This document shows, one piece after another, positions 41,650 through 51,185 of a stretch of DNA of 64,000 bases. Positions within the stretch are counted from its first letter, which is position 1. Every line of letters starts with the position of its first letter. Under the pieces are notes generated by a model. It saw only the letters and a program-made list of their open reading frames with translations, was not told the origin of the DNA and made no database searches. The translations under genes and the position numbers were made by a program. The DNA comes from Lotus japonicus (Eukaryota; Streptophyta; Magnoliopsida; Fabales; Fabaceae): positions 27,942,369 to 28,006,368 of the forward strand of contig NC_080044.1 of the NCBI RefSeq assembly GCF_012489685.1, read 5' to 3'.

Positions 41650-43036
41650 TGTTGGTCAATATGCAAGTGTACAGAATCTACCCAGTTTTAATTTATCGAA
41701 CCACAGGGAATTGGTATGAGAATTCAGTTTAAGCCTCGAGTTCACGGTAGTAAAGCGAGTAAAATTCAGTTTTAAAGGTTGATTGTTTTGGTGATTAATT
41801 AACAAGCAATTGGAATATAAGTGTGTGAAGAACAATGGTGAAAATGTCTTGGGTTCTTGCTTGACTAATTCAGTTCTAATCAACCTATTCTATCCACAAA
41901 ACTCTGAGTCTCTCCTTGATGTTCTAGCCTAATCAATCATCTATCGATGCCTCGCATAGACAATCCTCTCAAGCCAAAAGATAGGCACAATTCCTTGATA
42001 ACCTAAACATTTGCTAAAGGCATTAAGCATGCAATTTAGGCCAACAAACCCCAACCCTTCCTCTATTCCTAGTAGCAAGTATAGAAGAGGTAATCCCACA
42101 GCAAGTCCCTAATCTATAACAAACTTCCGTTCTATTATAGAAAAGCATAAAGCTAGCACATGTTCTAACTTGAAACATAAAGCATGGATATGGGATTCAA
42201 GGGTTTACTCAGAAGATTCATGAATATAAATAGGAATTAAGGTTAAAACATCTTAAGTCTTACAAAGAACCCAAAGCAAAAGGGGTTTAGCCAAGCATGA
42301 CTATAGAATCCATACAAGAAAAGAAGGATAAAACCTGGAACATGGACTTGGAGAATGCTTCTCCTCAAGCTCCAGAGCCTAACCCTACTTCTAACTTATT
42401 TAGGAATGTATAGAAATGACAAAAATTACAAAAGAAATGACAAAAAGCCTATTTATAGGCAAACAGGTCGAGTCTGGGCGCTCAGGCGCCAATTAAGCAC
42501 GCCTGAGCGCCAATTCCAAGTTGAAAAAGCAGCTTCTGGAGGTAATTGGCGCTCAGGCGCTCAACCAGGAGCGCTCAGGCGCCAATTCCTTTCTAGCATG
42601 GTGTAAACTTCGAATCAATTGGCGCTCAGGCGCTCAACATGAGCGCCTGAGCGCTCTCTACATGCTAGAAAACCTCTTGACCTTCTTCTTAACTCCCCTT
42701 TAAGCCTCCCTTCAATTCTCCAAGCCTCTTGACCTTCTTTCTTCATCAGTTTTCAGACCTAGCTGCTTGGAAACAAAGCAAGGAAAATATCTAGGATTTC
42801 CAAGAGTTTATTAGCATAAAAGACCCTCAATTCAAGTAGAAAAGATATGCAAGTCATAAACTTACTTAAAATGCAAGAAAGGTCCCTATAAAACTATGAA
42901 ATTACCAAAACAAAGTAAAAACACAAATAAAGATAAAAATGCATGAGAATGCATGAAACACTACATGAGACTCAACAAAAAGACTCAAAACTAACTAAGA
43001 AATGACCCTAAAAACACTACTAAACGAGGGTCATCA
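41650..43036 (-). repeat. left (3') LTR of the Athila-like element
   Basis: TGTTGGTCAAT to GGGTCATCA, 1,387 bp. Minus-strand TATA box at 42450-42457; upstream of it lies a cluster of GGCGC palindromes. Confidence 0.92.
42486..42625 (-). promoter_or_regulatory. cluster of five E2F-consensus sites upstream of the LTR TATA box
   Basis: ATTGGCGC (consensus WTTSSCSS) occurs at 42486-42493, 42507-42514, 42545-42552, 42579-42586 and 42618-42625 on one strand or the other, 30-170 bp upstream of the minus-strand TATA box (42450-42457). They are parts of GGCGCTCAGGCGC palindromes. The cluster is present in both LTRs. The consensus is that used for plant E2F/DP factors; binding is inferred. Confidence 0.5.
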
Positions 43037-44389
43037 CACCACTATACTCAACGACAGCTCGCCCTCGAGCGTAAAAAACACTCGCTTGCCCTCGAGCGCA
43101 AGAAATGCATCCAAACAAGTGCTCAACAAGGAATACTTAACACCAAACCGGGGGATTTAGCAACTACAACTGGTTCCAAAAGAAAGACACAACAATCCAC
43201 TTCATGCAACTTTTAGACAAAGGAGAGTGTAGAGTCCATCATGAGAAGCATATAGATCTAAAATTCCTCGGATGAGATATATATTTAGTGCACTGAGCAC
43301 ACAAGTAGTTCATAGGTTCTGGATATCATTCACTCAAGAGCAACCAAGATTAAACATGCACAAATTCAATGAGACTTCAAAGGGTTGAAATGTTGGTTTG
43401 GTGAAGTACAAGGTGGTTGGTCCCTAAGGAAGTCTAAAGCTTCAAGCATCTTGAGTGTGGTCCTATTAGTAACCCCGGAGCTTTAACAACAAACTTTTTA
43501 AGCACAAGTCTCTTGACCCCTTTTTCAACTTTCTTTTCTTCTATTTTTTCTTTTTTTCAACTCCAACTTGATTAGGAGTCTTTTTTTCTCTTTTTCTTTT
43601 TCTTCTTTTTTTTACATTTGGGGCAAGAGACATTCCCAACTTTAATTACTAGCTCCAACAAAATGCAGGGACCAACACTCCCCAAAATCCAACCTATCAT
43701 CCATCCCAATCATTTAGCTAACAAAGAAATCTTCAATTGGCTCAAAAGGGACAACTAGGGACAAATGTTCAAGCCAACAAACTCTGAGGCTAAAAAACCC
43801 ACAAGTCTCAAGAATTGTACAAGTATCACAAAGCATGCAAAGAGTGAAATCAATACAGAACCAAGAAGTACAAGTGAGTCAGGATCCTCCAGAGAAAATT
43901 TATGGTGAAGGGCCTAAGATGGGCCCTTATGGACTCACACCAACTCTATCCTTAAGAAACACTCGGAAGACCGAAGTCTCCTCCTCTCTTCCCTAAAGCA
44001 TGCAATCACTCATCCCCAAAAGAAAACACAAGTATTCACAAAAACATTTTCAAAACTAGCAACATGTTAGAGAGCATAACTAAGGGAAAAAACATGTGAG
44101 TATAGGGAAGTAAAGACCCAAAAACGACTCTAATAGAGCAATGCATGAATAAAAGAAAAATAAAAGCTACAAAAGAAAAATATGCAAAAATGCATGAGCT
44201 AAACTAAGGGAAAGAGTCGACCTCCTTTACCAATTACCATGGAGGCCTTAGATACACCTCCTACTCCAGAATTCAGGCTCTCATTCCCTGCAAAATGCAA
44301 CAAACAAACAAGTAAAGAAAAACAAGACTTGGGTTGTCTCCCAAGCAGCCCTAAGTTATAGTCCTAGGTGGACTCTCCTTCCTTTGATG
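43037..44389 (-). other. 3' non-coding region of the Athila-like element
   Basis: Contains repeated CTCGCCCTCGAGCG / CTTGCCCTCGAGCGC near 43060-43100, a long pyrimidine tract (43500-43615, purine on the sense strand) and the TTGGGTTGTCTCCCAAGCAGCC block near 44332 (GGGAGACAACCCAA on the sense strand), which follows integrase in complete Athila elements. Its closeness to the gag-like end shows where RT and integrase were lost. Confidence 0.65.
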
Positions 44390-45661
44390 TTAGGAAGGAA
44401 ATTCCTTACCATCACACTTCTTACCACATGAGCAAGGTAGGAACCTTGCACAAAACTTTTCGAAAAACTCCTCCCAATAGAGGGTATCATCTAAACCATC
44501 GTACCAAATCCTTGCTCCCCCTTTCAAGGAGTGAGGGAAGAGCTTCACCTTGAGCTCATCACTAGTCACACCTTCCATCTTTACAAGGTGACTAGCTTGA
44601 GTGAACCGGGCCATGTGGGCTTGGAAATTCTCATCTTTAGACCCCCCATACTCGTTTTCACTAACAAGCTTGATGAGAGCTCGATTGAGCTCAACATCTT
44701 TTTCCTTCACTTTGGGGGTCTCTTTTGAAGACCTGGACAAGCTTTTGATCACATTACAAACAAAATCATCATTAAGGTTAGTTTGCAAAATAGGATTCAA
44801 AACTGAAAATCTTACCTTGTCCTCACCAACTCGGAGAATGAGCTGACCCTTATCAACATCAATTTTAGCCCTACCAGTGGCTAAGAAGGGTCGGCCTAGA
44901 ATGAGAGGAATCTTTGCATCCTCTTCCATGTACAGCACCACAAAGTCCACAGGGAACACATACTTATCCACCTTCACCATAACATCTTCAATGATCCCAT
45001 AAGGTGTTTTTAGGGATCGGTCCGCCATTTGTAAGGAAAGCATGGTCGGGGTGACCTCTCCTAAGTTCAGCCTTCTAAACATGCTAAGCGGCATCAAGTT
45101 GATGCTCGCTCCCAAATCACACAAGGCTTCAACAACAATTAACCCCTCAATCTCCACTGGGATAGTGAAACTCCCAGGATCCCTTCTCTTCTTAGGCATT
45201 TTCCTTTGCAAAATGACACTACACTCCTCGGTCATCATAATAGTTTCATCAACCTCACTCAACTTCCTCCTCTTATTTAAAATGTCCTTCATGAACTTAG
45301 CATAGATAGGCATTTGCTCCAAGGCTTCAGAAAAAGGAATATTGATGTGGAGTTTCTTAAAAACTTCCAAAAACTTAGAAAACTGTTTATCCAGATTTTT
45401 CTTGACCAAAGCCTTGGGGAATGGAATCTTACTAAGTTCAGGAGAAGGAGTGCTCACAACTCTAGCTTTCACAGGTTCACTCACTCTCTTCTCTGTAGCA
45501 CCCTCATATTCTTCCTGTACTTTCTCATTTTTCTCTCCCTCATCTTGTTTCTTTGACTCGTGTAACACTCTCCCACTCCTAGTGGTAACAACAGCAAAAT
45601 TCTCTTGTTTAGACAGAGTTAAAGAATCGGGAGAAAACTTACCTTGAGGTATCTCGGCCAT
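44390..45661 (-). CDS. protease ORF of the Athila-like element with second gag-like domain, 423 aa
   Basis: N-terminal ~120 residues are the charged spacer typical of Athila (VVTTRSGRVL and KVQEEYEG). Residues about 125-310 hold the retropepsin-like domain: LCDLGASINLMPLSMF (DLGA in place of DSGA or DTGA), then IPLILGRPFLATGRA. Residues about 345-415 are unexpected: NEYGGSKDENFQAHMARF...LKVKLFPHSLKGGARIWYDGL...EFFEKFCARFLP, homologous to the capsid core in the gag ORF upstream (45674-46633) but clearly different in sequence. The ORF then ends. Same frame as gag, separated by one TAG (45674-45676), so it is either expressed by readthrough or the stop is a mutation. Confidence 0.85.
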   Translation of the reverse strand: MAEIPQGKFSPDSLTLSKQENFAVVTTRSGRVLHESKKQDEGEKNEKVQEEYEGATEKRVSEPVKARVVSTPSPELSKIPFPKALVKKNLDKQFSKFLEVFKKLHINIPFSEALEQMPIYAKFMKDILNKRRKLSEVDETIMMTEECSVILQRKMPKKRRDPGSFTIPVEIEGLIVVEALCDLGASINLMPLSMFRRLNLGEVTPTMLSLQMADRSLKTPYGIIEDVMVKVDKYVFPVDFVVLYMEEDAKIPLILGRPFLATGRAKIDVDKGQLILRVGEDKVRFSVLNPILQTNLNDDFVCNVIKSLSRSSKETPKVKEKDVELNRALIKLVSENEYGGSKDENFQAHMARFTQASHLVKMEGVTSDELKVKLFPHSLKGGARIWYDGLDDTLYWEEFFEKFCARFLPCSCGKKCDGKEFPS

Positions 45662-45664
45662 TTG

Positions 45665-45682
45665 CTTGGCTAGCTAGCCAAG
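45665..45682 (-). other. 18-bp perfect palindrome spanning the gag stop codon
   Basis: CTTGGCTAGCTAGCCAAG is its own complement. The gag TAG lies in it and the downstream frame stays open. It can form a hairpin exactly at the stop. Confidence 0.7.
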
Positions 45683-46633
45683 TAGGTTCTCCACGTTCTT
45701 GATAGCCGCCTCTTGGTTCTTATGGTTGTTGTTCATGCGGTTGATGCAACTCTCCAATAGCTCCTCTAAACTCCTCTTGCAATTCACCTTTCCAACAACT
45801 TGTGTTTGGACAAGAGGTTCATGATTTGAGGATGGAACTATGCTTCCTTGAGTTATAGCTTTGGCTTCATTGCTCTCAGCATTGACAGTACACAAGTTAC
45901 TAACATGAGGTCCACCACAAGACTTGCACTCCACACAAGTCATTCTTGCACCAACAGCCTTGGTCTCCTTAATATGCATTCGAATCTCCGCCACTTGTTC
46001 GGTGAGTTGCTTGTTGGAGGCCAAGAGCTTGTCGTAAGCTTCCACTTCAAACTTACTCCTTCGGGTTTGGCGATCATTTTCAGAGTTCATGGCTCTCGCT
46101 GCCATCTTTTCTATTAAGTCATACCCCGCTCGTGGGGGAAGAGCATCGAACTCCCCATTTGAAGCCGCATCTAGGCCAAACCTCCAAGAGTATTGTAGAC
46201 CATCATAAAATGTTGCAACCAATTCAGCTTGGGTGAGATTGTGTTGAGGACATTTTTTCAAGAGCTTCTTGAAGCGCTCCCAAGCTTCATAGAGATTTTC
46301 TTCAGTGGGTTGCACAAAATTCATGATGTCTTTTTTCAATTTCCTCAAAATGGCTCTTGGGAAGAACCTTGTTTTGAACTTTTCCGCCAAGTCTTCCCAA
46401 GTAGTGAAGCTCCTTTGAGGCTGTGAATTCAGCCATTCCTCAGCCGTGTCTTTCAAAGAAAATGGAAACAAGCTCAACCGAATTGCATCCGCCGGAACAT
46501 TGTTCACCCTGTAAGTGTTGCAATTCCGGATGAACCTCTCCATGTGAGCGTGTGGATCTTCCGAAGTACCTCCACCATATTGGTTTTGGCTAACCAAGTT
46601 GATGAATGTCGGTCTCAACTTAAAGTTTCCCAC
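45674..46633 (-). CDS. gag: Athila-type gag, 319 aa
   Basis: Capsid protein of Athila-lineage elements: NQYGGGTSEDPHAHMERFIRN, LSLFPFSLKDTAEEWLNS, FTTWEDLAEKFKTRFFP and a C-terminal CVECKSCGGPHVSNLC zinc-binding segment. The first Met is used here; the conserved region begins only about ten residues in and a continuous frame upstream to 46670 has a stop (TAG near 46661), with a further open stretch to 46849 in another frame, so the N-terminus of the original protein may be lost. It ends in TAG inside a palindrome. It assembles particles in the cytoplasm. Confidence 0.87.
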   Translation of the reverse strand: MGNFKLRPTFINLVSQNQYGGGTSEDPHAHMERFIRNCNTYRVNNVPADAIRLSLFPFSLKDTAEEWLNSQPQRSFTTWEDLAEKFKTRFFPRAILRKLKKDIMNFVQPTEENLYEAWERFKKLLKKCPQHNLTQAELVATFYDGLQYSWRFGLDAASNGEFDALPPRAGYDLIEKMAARAMNSENDRQTRRSKFEVEAYDKLLASNKQLTEQVAEIRMHIKETKAVGARMTCVECKSCGGPHVSNLCTVNAESNEAKAITQGSIVPSSNHEPLVQTQVVGKVNCKRSLEELLESCINRMNNNHKNQEAAIKNVENLLG

Positions 46634-46660
46634 TCCCTCGGGAAAGACAATGCTCCCGGG

Positions 46661-46849
46661 TTAGTCATAACTCATGGTAGCCGAAGTAAGTTCCCGAAGA
46701 GACCGGTTGGCATTCTCAACTTCTTGTTCACATAATCGGAGGGTGATCCCCTCTTGGATTCTGGCCTCAATATGGGCTTGCATCTCCTCCTCCGTCATTC
46801 GGCCACCCATGGCGGTGTCTCTCGTGAGAGCAACCTGAAAGTGTGACAC
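46661..46849 (-). pseudogene. N-terminal piece of the Athila-like gag region
   Basis: Short frame MSHFQVALTRDTAMGGRMTE... between the primer site and gag, with EEEMQAHIEARIQEGI, a helical segment typical of the very N-terminus of such gag proteins. It is out of frame with the main gag ORF, suggesting a small indel near 46660. Confidence 0.5.
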
Positions 46850-46947
46850 TAAAACAAAGAAAGATTAGTAGCACCAATTCTAGACAAAGATAAAAACAAA
46901 AAATAAAACCACAAACTAAAAACTTAAACCAAAAACCACAAACAATT

Positions 46948-46964
46948 CCCCGGCAACGGCGCCA
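46948..46964 (-). promoter_or_regulatory. primer-binding site, Asp tRNA type
   Basis: Minus strand TGGCGCCGTTGCCGGGG, exact complement of the 3' end of plant tRNA-Asp, six bases inside the LTR. Usual for Athila elements. Confidence 0.93.
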
Positions 46965-46970
46965 AAAACT

Positions 46971-48367
46971 TGTTGGTCAATCTGCAAGTGTACAGAATCT
47001 ACCCGGTTTTAATTTATCGAACCACAGGGAATTGGTATGAGAATTCAGTTTAAGCCTCGAGTTCACGGTAGTAAAGCGAGTAAAATTCAGTTTTAAAGGT
47101 TGATTGTTTTGGTGATTAATTAACAAGCAATTGGAATATAAGTGTGTGAAGAACAATGGTGAAAATGCCTTGGGTTCTTGCTTGACTAATTCAGTTCTAA
47201 TCAACCTATTCTATCCACAAAACTCTGAGTCTCTCCTTGATGTTCTAGCCTAATCAATCATCTATCGATGCCTCGCATAGACAATCCTCTCAAGCCAAAA
47301 GATAGGCACAATTCCTTGATAACCTAAACATTTGCTAAAGGCATTAAGCATGCAATTCAGGCCAACAAACCCCAACCCTTCCTCTATTCCTAGTAGCAAG
47401 TATAGAAGAGGTAATCCCACAGCACGTCCCTAATCTAGAACAAACTTCCGTTCTATTATAGAAAAGCAAAAAGCTAGCACATGTTCTAACTTGAAACATA
47501 AAGCATGGATATGGGATTCAAGGGTTTACTCAGAAGATTCATGAATAGAAATAGGAATTAAGGTTAAAACATCTTAAGACTTACAAAGAACCCAAAGCAA
47601 AAGGGGTTTAGCCAAGCATGACTATAGAATCCATACAAGAAAAGAAGGATAAAACCTGAAACATGGACTTGGAGAATGCTTCTCCTCAAGCTCCAGAGCC
47701 TGACCCTACTTCTAACTTATTTAGGAATGTATAGAAATGACAAAAATTACAAAAGAAATGACAAAAAGTCTATTTATAGGCAAACAGGTCGAGTCTGGGC
47801 GCTCAGGCGCCAATTAAGCACACCTGAGCGCCAATTCCAAGTTGAAAAAGCAGCTTCTGGAGGTAATTGGCGCTCAGGCGCTCAACCAGGGGCGCTCAGG
47901 CGCCAATTCCTTTCTAGCATGGTGTAAACTTTGAATCAATTGGCGCTCAGGCGCTCAACATGAGCGCACATGAGCGCCTGAGCGCTCTCTACATGCTAGA
48001 AAACTTCTTGACCTTCTTCTTAACTCCCCTTTAAGCCTTCCTTCAATTCTCCAAGCTTCTTGACCTTCTTTCTTCATCAGTTTTCAGACCTAGCTGCTTG
48101 GAAACAAAGCAAGGAAAATATCTAGGATTTCCAAGAGTTTATTAGCATAAAAGACCCTCAATTCAAGTAGAAAAGATATGCAAGTCATAAACTTACTTAA
48201 AATGCAAGAAAGGTCCCTATAAAACTATGAAATTACCAAAACAAAGTAAAAACACAAATAAAGATAAAAATGCATGAGAATGCATGAAACACTACATGAG
48301 ACTCAACAAAAAGACTCAAAACTAACTAAGAAATGACCCTAAAAACACTACTAAACTAGGGTCATCA
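46971..48367 (-). repeat. right (5') LTR of the Athila-like element
   Basis: TGTTGGTCAATC to GGGTCATCA, 1,397 bp. Same TATA/E2F-site arrangement (first site 47807-47814). Differs from its partner by a 10 bp GAGCGCACAT-type duplication near 47962. Confidence 0.92.
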
Positions 48368-48372
48368 CTGGC

Positions 48373-49168
48373 CCGCCTGGGCGAGGGACCCTAGGGTCTC
48401 GCCCAGTCCACAAGTTCACAAGACACCGAGCTCAAAGCATGAGAGCTGAGTGTGTCTTTAAGCAGAAACCTGAGGCGGCGATCATGAGAAAACTAACTAA
48501 GGCTAAAGCCTAATGACTCAAAACAATTGCCAACATGGCTTGATAATTAAAGCCTAAGAGTGATTTTTTGATTTCCCTAGCAAGTTCCTTCGATCCCACG
48601 AGTCCACAAGTGGGCTCGTGGCGACAGCCGATGATGACGCTTGGCTTTCTCGCCCAGTTGCAATCGCGCGTGTGTCATGAATCATGGTGGCTTGACACGC
48701 ATTGGGCCTATGCCACATGGCAGCAGAGGTCTGCAGAATCCCAACTGCCTTCCTTGAAACGTCCCCTCAAAATCTCCACAAAGCCTGTCAGTTTGAATTT
48801 GAACCAATTAGCTTCAATTGTTGCAATTTCCATTTATTGCGCCATTCCCACTCCGCAAAATCCCGCAACTGCAATCATTTCTCCGTCGGTATGGTGCACG
48901 ATTTTCCACCTTCCCTCCACGTTTCTCAACAACTTCCCACAGTATCCTCTCACACGTTTCCCCTCGATCATCATCCCCTTCCTATAAAGACGTTGTTCCC
49001 GCACCCCTTACTCCTTTCACAACCCCAACTCCTGGCCACCCTTTTTACGCGCGAAACCCCTTCAACAGGCCATTGCCTCAGTTCTCACAGCGCCCCACGT
49101 GCCGCCCTTCCTTTCGGTGAGTCTTTACAACTTCAATGTAATTTTTATTTCCTGTGCCCTTTCCTTTA
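48373..49168 (+). other. upstream region of the gag-like pseudogene, with promoter features
   Basis: GC-richer than the surroundings. CCCGCCTGGGCGAGGG and CTCGCCCAG motifs near 48373-48415 and 48650. A TATA box at 48983-48988 (CCTATAAAGACG) is followed by a C-rich leader and a donor-like CG/GTGAGT at 49116. This looks like an LTR or promoter region driving the pseudogene downstream; its left part may still belong to the LTR cut at 41649. Confidence 0.45.
48983..48988 (+). promoter_or_regulatory. TATA box upstream of the gag-like pseudogene
   Basis: TATAAA in CCTTCCTATAAAGACG, about 186 bp before the ATG at 49169, with a pyrimidine-rich leader after it. Confidence 0.5.
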
Positions 49169-49921
49169 ATGGCTTCAAGACGCCGAACCAAGAACTTCAA
49201 CCGCAATGTCACCGTTGCCACCCCCTTACGGTACGTTCCCCCTGTCGACCCTTCCCCCCGGGGAGTTCCGCTCGATCAAAAAGACATTGTCGCTTTCTGA
49301 GTTAGGTCTTCGGAATCCTTGCCAGTTCCTACGGTAAGGGGCCTCCCGGCCGGGACAATTCCTAACCAACCGTTCAGTTTAGAGCAATGGTCATCCATTT
49401 GTGATATTTCCTCAGAGTCTGGTGGGTTTTGTCATGAGAAACCTCTTGACAAAATTATGTACTATGGCGGTTGCTCAGCCTCTGAGCGCCCCTGGCTCCG
49501 CCTCCCTGACCACCTCGTGAATCACCCCCACTTCTTCTACGTGTACGAGTACATGTTCACAAGTTTGGGAATCAGGTTTCCCTTCTCTCCCTTTGTTTGC
49601 TCCGTGCTGCATAGTATCAACGTCGCTCTATGTCAACTTCACCCTAACAGCTAGGCCTTCCTGCGATGCTTTGAAATCCTCTATGACGCAATCCAGCAAG
49701 AGCCCGAGCCCTCTCACTTCTTTTACTTCTATGGGGTGTCCGCCCAGCCTTCACCGCCACGCAGCTGGGTCTCCCTGGAAGCTAGACCCAACCGCCAACG
49801 CTTCAACCCCTTTTGGTCCACAATCATCAACGACCTCGCCCGAAGGTACTTCAAGATCGTGGTATCTCACGAATACCCCGAGACTTTTACCCTGAGGGAC
49901 GGTACCGCCCGATTTCCCTTC

Positions 49922-50797
49922 TGAAATTCTAGATCCCTTAGAACAAATGTCCTGCACGATGCTGGGACAATCGATTAGAACATCATACGACTGAAAGGCA
50001 TGAACACAAAAACAACAAACAACTAAAAGAAACAAGACACAGGAAGTTGTTAACCCAGTTCGGTGAAACTACACCTACGTCTGGTTAGCTTTCGCCCAAT
50101 GAAAAGGAATTCCACTATCTCAAGAACTAGGTATTACAGACACACATGAACACATCAAGTTCATTGTTCTTAACCTAATCTACCGAGTGGTATTCTACTT
50201 AGAACCACAGCCTAAGTATGAGAGCCCCTGTCACTTTTCCTCAATCACTGCCACAATGATTGGTAACAATAACACAAGGTTTGTTTGACACTCAAACACA
50301 AAACAGAACTCAGTCTCACTTTATAGAATCAGTGAGCAAGACGAGTTCACAACTAACAAAGACAAAGAACAACTTACACTCTTAAGAACGCTTGATCTTC
50401 AAGATAATTCTCTCAATAACCTCAAGCTTCAGGTCTTTGTCTAAATATATACATCAGCAGAGACGACTAGGGTTTCTTTGGGCTGAAGAGCACTTTGATC
50501 CAACTCACATCATAAAAGTATCTTCCAAAATCTGATATGAGCTATCAACAAATAAAAATAGAAACAAATCTTTTAATCACAGATTTGTTCCAACAATCAA
50601 CAACCCGCAATTGGCTCCCAACAAACAGTTACTTGACCTTCAAGTAAGCACAAAACGTACCATAAAACATAACCATAAGGGACCCACCTGCATGCCAGCA
50701 GGGGCGGATGTCCTGGCCTTCACCAAAGCAGATGTCACAACATCGGCTAGGACATCAGGCTGTTTTTAACAAAATTGATGACAACAAAGGAACAACA
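49922..50797 (-). repeat. left (3') LTR of the complete SIRE-type element
   Basis: TGAAATTCTAG to GGAACAACA, 876 bp. It contains GTCCTGCACGATGCTGGGAC (49949-49968) near its U5 end and a TATATA box near 50445 on the minus strand. Confidence 0.95.
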
Positions 50798-50812
50798 ATC
50801 TCCCCCTTTGTC
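50798..50812 (-). promoter_or_regulatory. polypurine tract of the SIRE-type element
   Basis: Minus strand GACAAAGGGGGAGAT immediately before the LTR start TGTTGTTCC. From 50813 to 51185 is 3' non-coding sequence with repeated CTCCCCCT blocks. Confidence 0.88.
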
Positions 50813-51185
50813 AAAATTTGTCTAAAAACAACTTCACTACCAGAGAGGGAAAAAAAATATCAAAATCATCAGAGTCAGCAGCAGAAATACTCCCCCTCAA
50901 ACCAATGCATCCACAACAGCCAAAACACGGAGGAACTCCCCCTCAAAAGATGCATCCAAATAAACACCGCCTAAGATATATAGAACCCATATGCAAGGCA
51001 GTACAAACTGAAACAGCCACACTTGGTAACACTTGAACAGAAGCTAGCTTGAAGCACTTGAACATAAAAGATCTCCTGAACTTATTACATAACATAACCA
51101 GAATACCAAAAAAAAAAACAAAAACCAAACTACAACACACTACTACTCCCCCTTTTTAGCACAAATTTGGCAAAGGTGGAAAGCA

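Larger units (their letters stand above)
41650..48367 (-). mobile_element. Athila-like Ty3/gypsy element, non-autonomous, young
   Basis: LTRs 41650-43036 and 46971-48367, flanked by a perfect CTGGC duplication (41645-41649 and 48368-48372). The Asp-tRNA primer site at 46948-46964 gives minus orientation. It codes for gag, protease and a second gag-like segment; RT, RNase H and integrase are absent. By eye the LTRs differ at about 20 sites plus one 10 bp indel in 1,390 bp (about 1.4%), which points to an insertion of the order of half a million years ago under commonly used plant rates. Mobilisation would need an autonomous relative. Confidence 0.9.

Noticed and set aside
49593..49895. Alternative-frame ORFs in the gag-like pseudogene
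   Set aside because: The recognisable domain lies in the other frame, continuous across the TAG at 49652.
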